Part shown: positions 45,993 to 48,568 of the stretch, piece after piece
How positions within the stretch are numbered: position 1 is the first letter of the stretch
Layout: every line of letters begins with the position of its first letter
Assembly (NCBI GenBank): GCA_012519705.1
Contig: JAAYPR010000043.1
Span: 1 to 48,568, forward strand
Length of the DNA: 48,568 bases
Direction of reading: 5' to 3'
Origin: Campylobacteraceae bacterium
Lineage (GTDB): Bacteria; Campylobacterota; Campylobacteria; Campylobacterales; Campylobacteraceae
Notes under the pieces: model-generated
Told to the model about the DNA's origin: nothing
Seen by the model: the letters and a program-made list of their open reading frames with translations, nothing else
Databases searched by the model: none
Made by a program: the position numbers and the translations under genes

Positions 45993-46053
45993 CATTTCTC
46001 CTATGTAAATTTAAAATAACTTTTGATTATAGCAAAAACTAACTAAATTTTGC

Positions 46054-46059
46054 TACAAT
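46054..46059 (+). promoter_or_regulatory. Probable extended -10 box of the amidohydrolase-sppA operon
   Basis: TGCTACAAT, an extended -10 (TACAAT), lies 20 bases before the ATG at 46080, with AGGAG at 46069-46073. It is divergent from aroQ. Confidence 0.5.
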
Positions 46060-46079
46060 TTGGCTCATAGGAGATAATA

Positions 46080-47297
46080 ATGTATATATTAAAAGCAAAA
46101 TATATTATAACTTGCGATAAAAACTTTACTATTTTAGAAGATAAATCAGTCGTTTTTGATAAAGAAATTTTAGAAATCGGTGATTTTGAAACTATGTGCA
46201 ACAAATACAAAGACGCTAAAATTCTACTATTTAATAACGATATTATAATGCCAGGATTTATAAATCCTCATACTCACTTAGAGTTTAGCTCAAACAAAAC
46301 AACTTTAGTTTATGGAGACTTTATAGAGTGGGTTGGAAGCATAGTAAAAAACAGGGTTGAACTCTCAGACGCTGCAAAAGAAAAAGCTATCTATGATGCT
46401 ATTTTTGAGATGCTAAACTCAGGTGTTACAACCATAGGGGAGATTTCAAGCTTTGGAAGTGAGCTAGAGGAGTGTGTGAAAACTCCAGCAAGAGTTGTGT
46501 TTTTTAACGAACTTTTAGGAGCAGATGAAAGCGTAGTAGATAAAAACTGGAAGAGCTTTATCTCTAGGTTTAACAAAAGTTACAAACATAAAAGCGACCT
46601 TTTTATCCCAGCCGTCTCTGTTCATGCGACCTACTCAACTCATCCAAAACTAACTAAAAAGCTTTGTGATTACGCTAGAAGAAAAAACCTTTTAGTCTCA
46701 ACTCATTTTATGGAAAGCGATCACGAAGAGAGATGGTTAAGAGAGGGAGAAGGAAAGTTTAAAGAGTGGCTTAAAAACTTTAATCCAAATCCAAAGCCTT
46801 TTTATACGGTGGACTCTTACATAGAAAACTTTAAAGATGTAAGGACTCTTTTTACCCACTGTGTCTATCTAGACGAGCTTGAAAAGCTTGATAAGAGCTT
46901 GCACTCTATAACTCACTGTGCTTACTCAAACAGACTTCTTAGCAAAAAAAGCTTAGATTTAAAAAAAGTTCTTGACAGTGGTGTTAATCTAAACATCGCA
47001 ACTGATGGACTTAGCTCAAATATAAGTCTAAATTTCTTTGATGAGTTAAGGGCAAATTTACTAATTCACGACGAGTTTGACTTGCAAGAGTTAGCAAAAA
47101 CCCTACTTCTTAGCTCAACTCTAAACTCAGCAAAAGCTTTAGGGTTAAACCTAGGAAGTATCGAGAGTGGAAAGCTAGCAGACATAGCTGTTTTTAAAGG
47201 GTTTGATGTGGGAAGCAAGGATGAACTAGCACTTCAGCTAATCCTTCAAACAAAAAGTGTGAAATCACTATTTATTCAAGGTAAAAGGTGGAAATAA
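46080..47297 (+). CDS. Amidohydrolase, probable aminofutalosine deaminase
   Basis: This is a metal-dependent deaminase of the ATZ/TRZ amidohydrolase group (405 aa). The metal site HxH is in FINPHTHLEFSS. VSVHATYSTHP and STHFMESDHEE follow, then LFTHCVYLD and the catalytic Asp in ATDGLSSN. In Campylobacterota the gene at this locus (Cj0067 in C. jejuni) is annotated as an aminofutalosine deaminase for the futalosine route to menaquinone; the assignment here is by position and fold. It is followed immediately by sppA. Confidence 0.78.
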   Translation: MYILKAKYIITCDKNFTILEDKSVVFDKEILEIGDFETMCNKYKDAKILLFNNDIIMPGFINPHTHLEFSSNKTTLVYGDFIEWVGSIVKNRVELSDAAKEKAIYDAIFEMLNSGVTTIGEISSFGSELEECVKTPARVVFFNELLGADESVVDKNWKSFISRFNKSYKHKSDLFIPAVSVHATYSTHPKLTKKLCDYARRKNLLVSTHFMESDHEERWLREGEGKFKEWLKNFNPNPKPFYTVDSYIENFKDVRTLFTHCVYLDELEKLDKSLHSITHCAYSNRLLSKKSLDLKKVLDSGVNLNIATDGLSSNISLNFFDELRANLLIHDEFDLQELAKTLLLSSTLNSAKALGLNLGSIESGKLADIAVFKGFDVGSKDELALQLILQTKSVKSLFIQGKRWK

Positions 47298-48139
47298 TGA
47301 AATTTATAGGAGATTTGGTTAAGTTTTTTATAAAAGGCTTTATTGTTATGTTTTTAATAGTGGTCGGGCTTATGGTTCTTTTTGACGATACATCAGACAC
47401 AGGGACGGCGAATTTAGTTGAGATAAAACTAAGCGGAGCGATAATGGATGAGAGTGCTGTTTTAAAAGAAATTTATAAAGCTCATGATGATACAAACATC
47501 AAAGGAGTTTTGCTAAATATCGATAGTCCAGGTGGAGCTCTAAGCCCAAGTGTTGAGATATCAAACGCTATAAAAGAGCTAAATAGCATTAAGCCAGTTG
47601 TCGCCTATGCAAGCGGGATGATGACAAGTGGAAGCTACTTAGCAGGGATAAATGCTAGGAAAATTTATGCAAATGAAGGTAGTTTTATCGGCTCAATTGG
47701 CGTTATAATCCAAGGAGTAAACATAGAAGAACTCTCACAAAAGATAGGCTTTAAAGAGCAAACCGTAAGTGCAGGAGAATATAAACAAGCTGGAACTATG
47801 ATGAGAGAGTGGAGTGAAAAAGAAAGAGAGAGTTTGCAAGAACTTGTGGATAAAAGCTATGATTTGTTTACTTCAAAAGTCGCTATTGCTAGAAATTTAA
47901 GTCTAGATAAAAAAGATGAGTGGGCAAACGCAAGAGTGTTTTTAGCAAGCGATGCTCTAAATTTAGGACTTATAGATGGGATAAGCTCATATAGAGACGC
48001 TAAATTTGAAGTTATAAAACTATCAAATGTAAGCGAGCCGATCTGGAGAGAAAAAAGCAAATATGATATGTTTATAGACTCTCTTTCAACTAAGCTTGGA
48101 AATTTAATCCTTAGTGAGATGGGTTTAAAGGTAAGGTAA
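47297..48139 (+). CDS. sppA: Signal peptide peptidase SppA (S49 family)
   Basis: This is an inner-membrane serine peptidase that degrades released signal peptides. One N-terminal TM helix (about 12-30) is followed by the protease domain: LLNIDSPGGALSPS, the nucleophile Ser in GMMTSGSYLAG, FIGSIGVI, and the general-base Lys in SAGEYKQAG. This is the short (half-size) form. The start at ATG 47297 overlaps the preceding stop by one base (TAATG) and has AGGTGG upstream. Confidence 0.92.
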   Translation: MKFIGDLVKFFIKGFIVMFLIVVGLMVLFDDTSDTGTANLVEIKLSGAIMDESAVLKEIYKAHDDTNIKGVLLNIDSPGGALSPSVEISNAIKELNSIKPVVAYASGMMTSGSYLAGINARKIYANEGSFIGSIGVIIQGVNIEELSQKIGFKEQTVSAGEYKQAGTMMREWSEKERESLQELVDKSYDLFTSKVAIARNLSLDKKDEWANARVFLASDALNLGLIDGISSYRDAKFEVIKLSNVSEPIWREKSKYDMFIDSLSTKLGNLILSEMGLKVR

Positions 48140-48172
48140 ATTTATAAAGCTTGGAATTTTACACTCTCTACA

Positions 48173-48202
48173 CGTCATTGCGAACGCTAGTGAAGCAATC
48201 TA
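48173..48202 (+). repeat. Palindromic repeat copy 1 (forward)
   Basis: It begins CGTCATTGCGAACGCTAG and ends GAAGCAATCTA. It is the first of four copies in the 429-bp gene-free end of the window (48140-48568). It pairs with copy 2 in inverted orientation across an AT-rich palindromic centre. Confidence 0.85.
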
Positions 48203-48282
48203 GTTTTTGAAGTTCTAGAGTTAAATTTAGTAAATATATTTACTAATAAATTTGGCTCTAAAGTTTTTTTAAATTCAATATC

Positions 48283-48320
48283 TAGATTGCCACGTTTGCT
48301 ATCGCAAACTCGCAATGACG
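48283..48320 (-). repeat. Palindromic repeat copy 2 (reverse)
   Basis: This is the reverse-oriented copy: TAGATTGCC at the left and CGCAATGACG at the right. Its middle folds as its own hairpin, GTTTGC-TATC-GCAAAC. Copies 1 and 2 form the ends of a 148-bp imperfect inverted repeat. Confidence 0.85.
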
Positions 48321-48332
48321 GCATGGAAAGTA

Positions 48333-48370
48333 TAGATTGCCACGATTTTCTACGAAAATCTCACAATGAC
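48333..48370 (-). repeat. Palindromic repeat copy 3 (reverse)
   Basis: This is a reverse-oriented copy starting TAGATTGCCACG and ending CACAATGAC. The middle is a perfect hairpin, GATTTTC-TAC-GAAAATC, different in sequence from copy 2 but kept as a stem. Confidence 0.85.
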
Positions 48371-48443
48371 TAGTGGTAGGTGTTTTGTGAATTTATGGAC
48401 AAAGATTGTTTAAATGGAAATCTTATAAATTTACTCTCCACGC

Positions 48444-48477
48444 CGTCATTGCGAGGAACGAAGTGACGAAGCAATCC
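48444..48477 (+). repeat. Palindromic repeat copy 4 (forward)
   Basis: This is a forward copy, CGTCATTGCGAGGAACG, ending GAAGCAATCC. With copy 3 it makes a second inverted pair. Nothing else is seen up to the window end, apart from a small hairpin (TTTCTAC-GAA-GTAGAAA) near 48537-48553. Confidence 0.85.
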
Positions 48478-48568
48478 ATTTGGATAAAGGCTTAGTTAAA
48501 TTTAAGATATTTTTGTTGTTAAATTTAGAGATAAAATTTCTACGAAGTAGAAACTTATAAATTTATCA

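Noticed and set aside
48173-48477. CRISPR array
   Set aside because: The four repeats alternate in orientation, differ in their middles and have unequal spacing; there are no cas genes.

Overview
The window is AT-rich, densely packed chromosomal DNA from a Campylobacter-type member of the Campylobacterota. The genus call rests on gene order as I remember it from C. jejuni. The series dnaJ-racR-racS-recR and the series dapE-LysE-mutS2-membrane protein-murC...CN hydrolase-xseB-guaB-gatA-small TM protein-ileS-cinA both match C. jejuni. So does flhG-folK-aroQ-amidohydrolase-sppA. Several genes start with TTG or GTG. I see no rRNA, tRNA, prophage, IS transposase or CRISPR array. The flagellar genes expected beside flhG (flhF, fliA, fliM) are missing, which suggests a non-flagellated lineage such as those around C. 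ureolyticus, C. hominis or C. gracilis. The species cannot be fixed from the window.

Layout. 0-6 kb: a periplasmic amino-acid-type binding protein, dnaJ, the RacRS two-component system, recR and an ArsB-like efflux permease. 6-10.7 kb: pyruvate kinase, malate:quinone oxidoreductase and the biotin-carrying pyruvate carboxylase subunit B, all acting around pyruvate and oxaloacetate. 10.8-14.9 kb: a five-gene minus-strand operon with a tandem-NosL protein, a small anchored protein, a MacB/FtsX-type permease, its ATPase and a cysteine-bearing polytopic membrane protein; this is the best candidate for an undescribed system. 15-17.9 kb: a TenA-like protein lacking its catalytic residues, RidA, a DapE homologue that has lost most metal ligands, and a LysE-type exporter. 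17.9-21.8 kb: mutS2 and murC.

21.8-24.2 kb is an accessory insertion holding an orphan HTH regulator and a GmrSD-like (DUF262/DUF1524) probable anti-phage nuclease. They are separated by a decayed second copy of the murC 5' end, which now appears to supply the regulator's start codon and ribosome binding site. 24.2-33.9 kb is housekeeping: ThiF-like, a nitrilase-fold protein without catalytic Cys, xseB, metX, guaB, gatA, ileS and cinA. 33.8-37.7 kb carries envelope and accessory genes: a secreted protein, comF, a YajG-like lipoprotein, zupT, a tautomerase with a long lysine-rich tail and a DUF3883 nuclease-like gene. 37.7-46 kb has lepA, a lone ABC membrane domain, prs, mnmA, LOG, flhG, folK, a peptidase and aroQ. 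46-48.1 kb has a probable aminofutalosine deaminase and sppA. The last 430 bp is gene-free and holds four copies of a palindromic repeat in two inverted pairs.

Several proteins keep a family fold but lose the family's catalytic residues (DapE-like, TenA-like, nitrilase-like, and a ThiF-like protein without zinc cysteines). The residue calls were made by eye against family motifs from memory, not by computed alignment.
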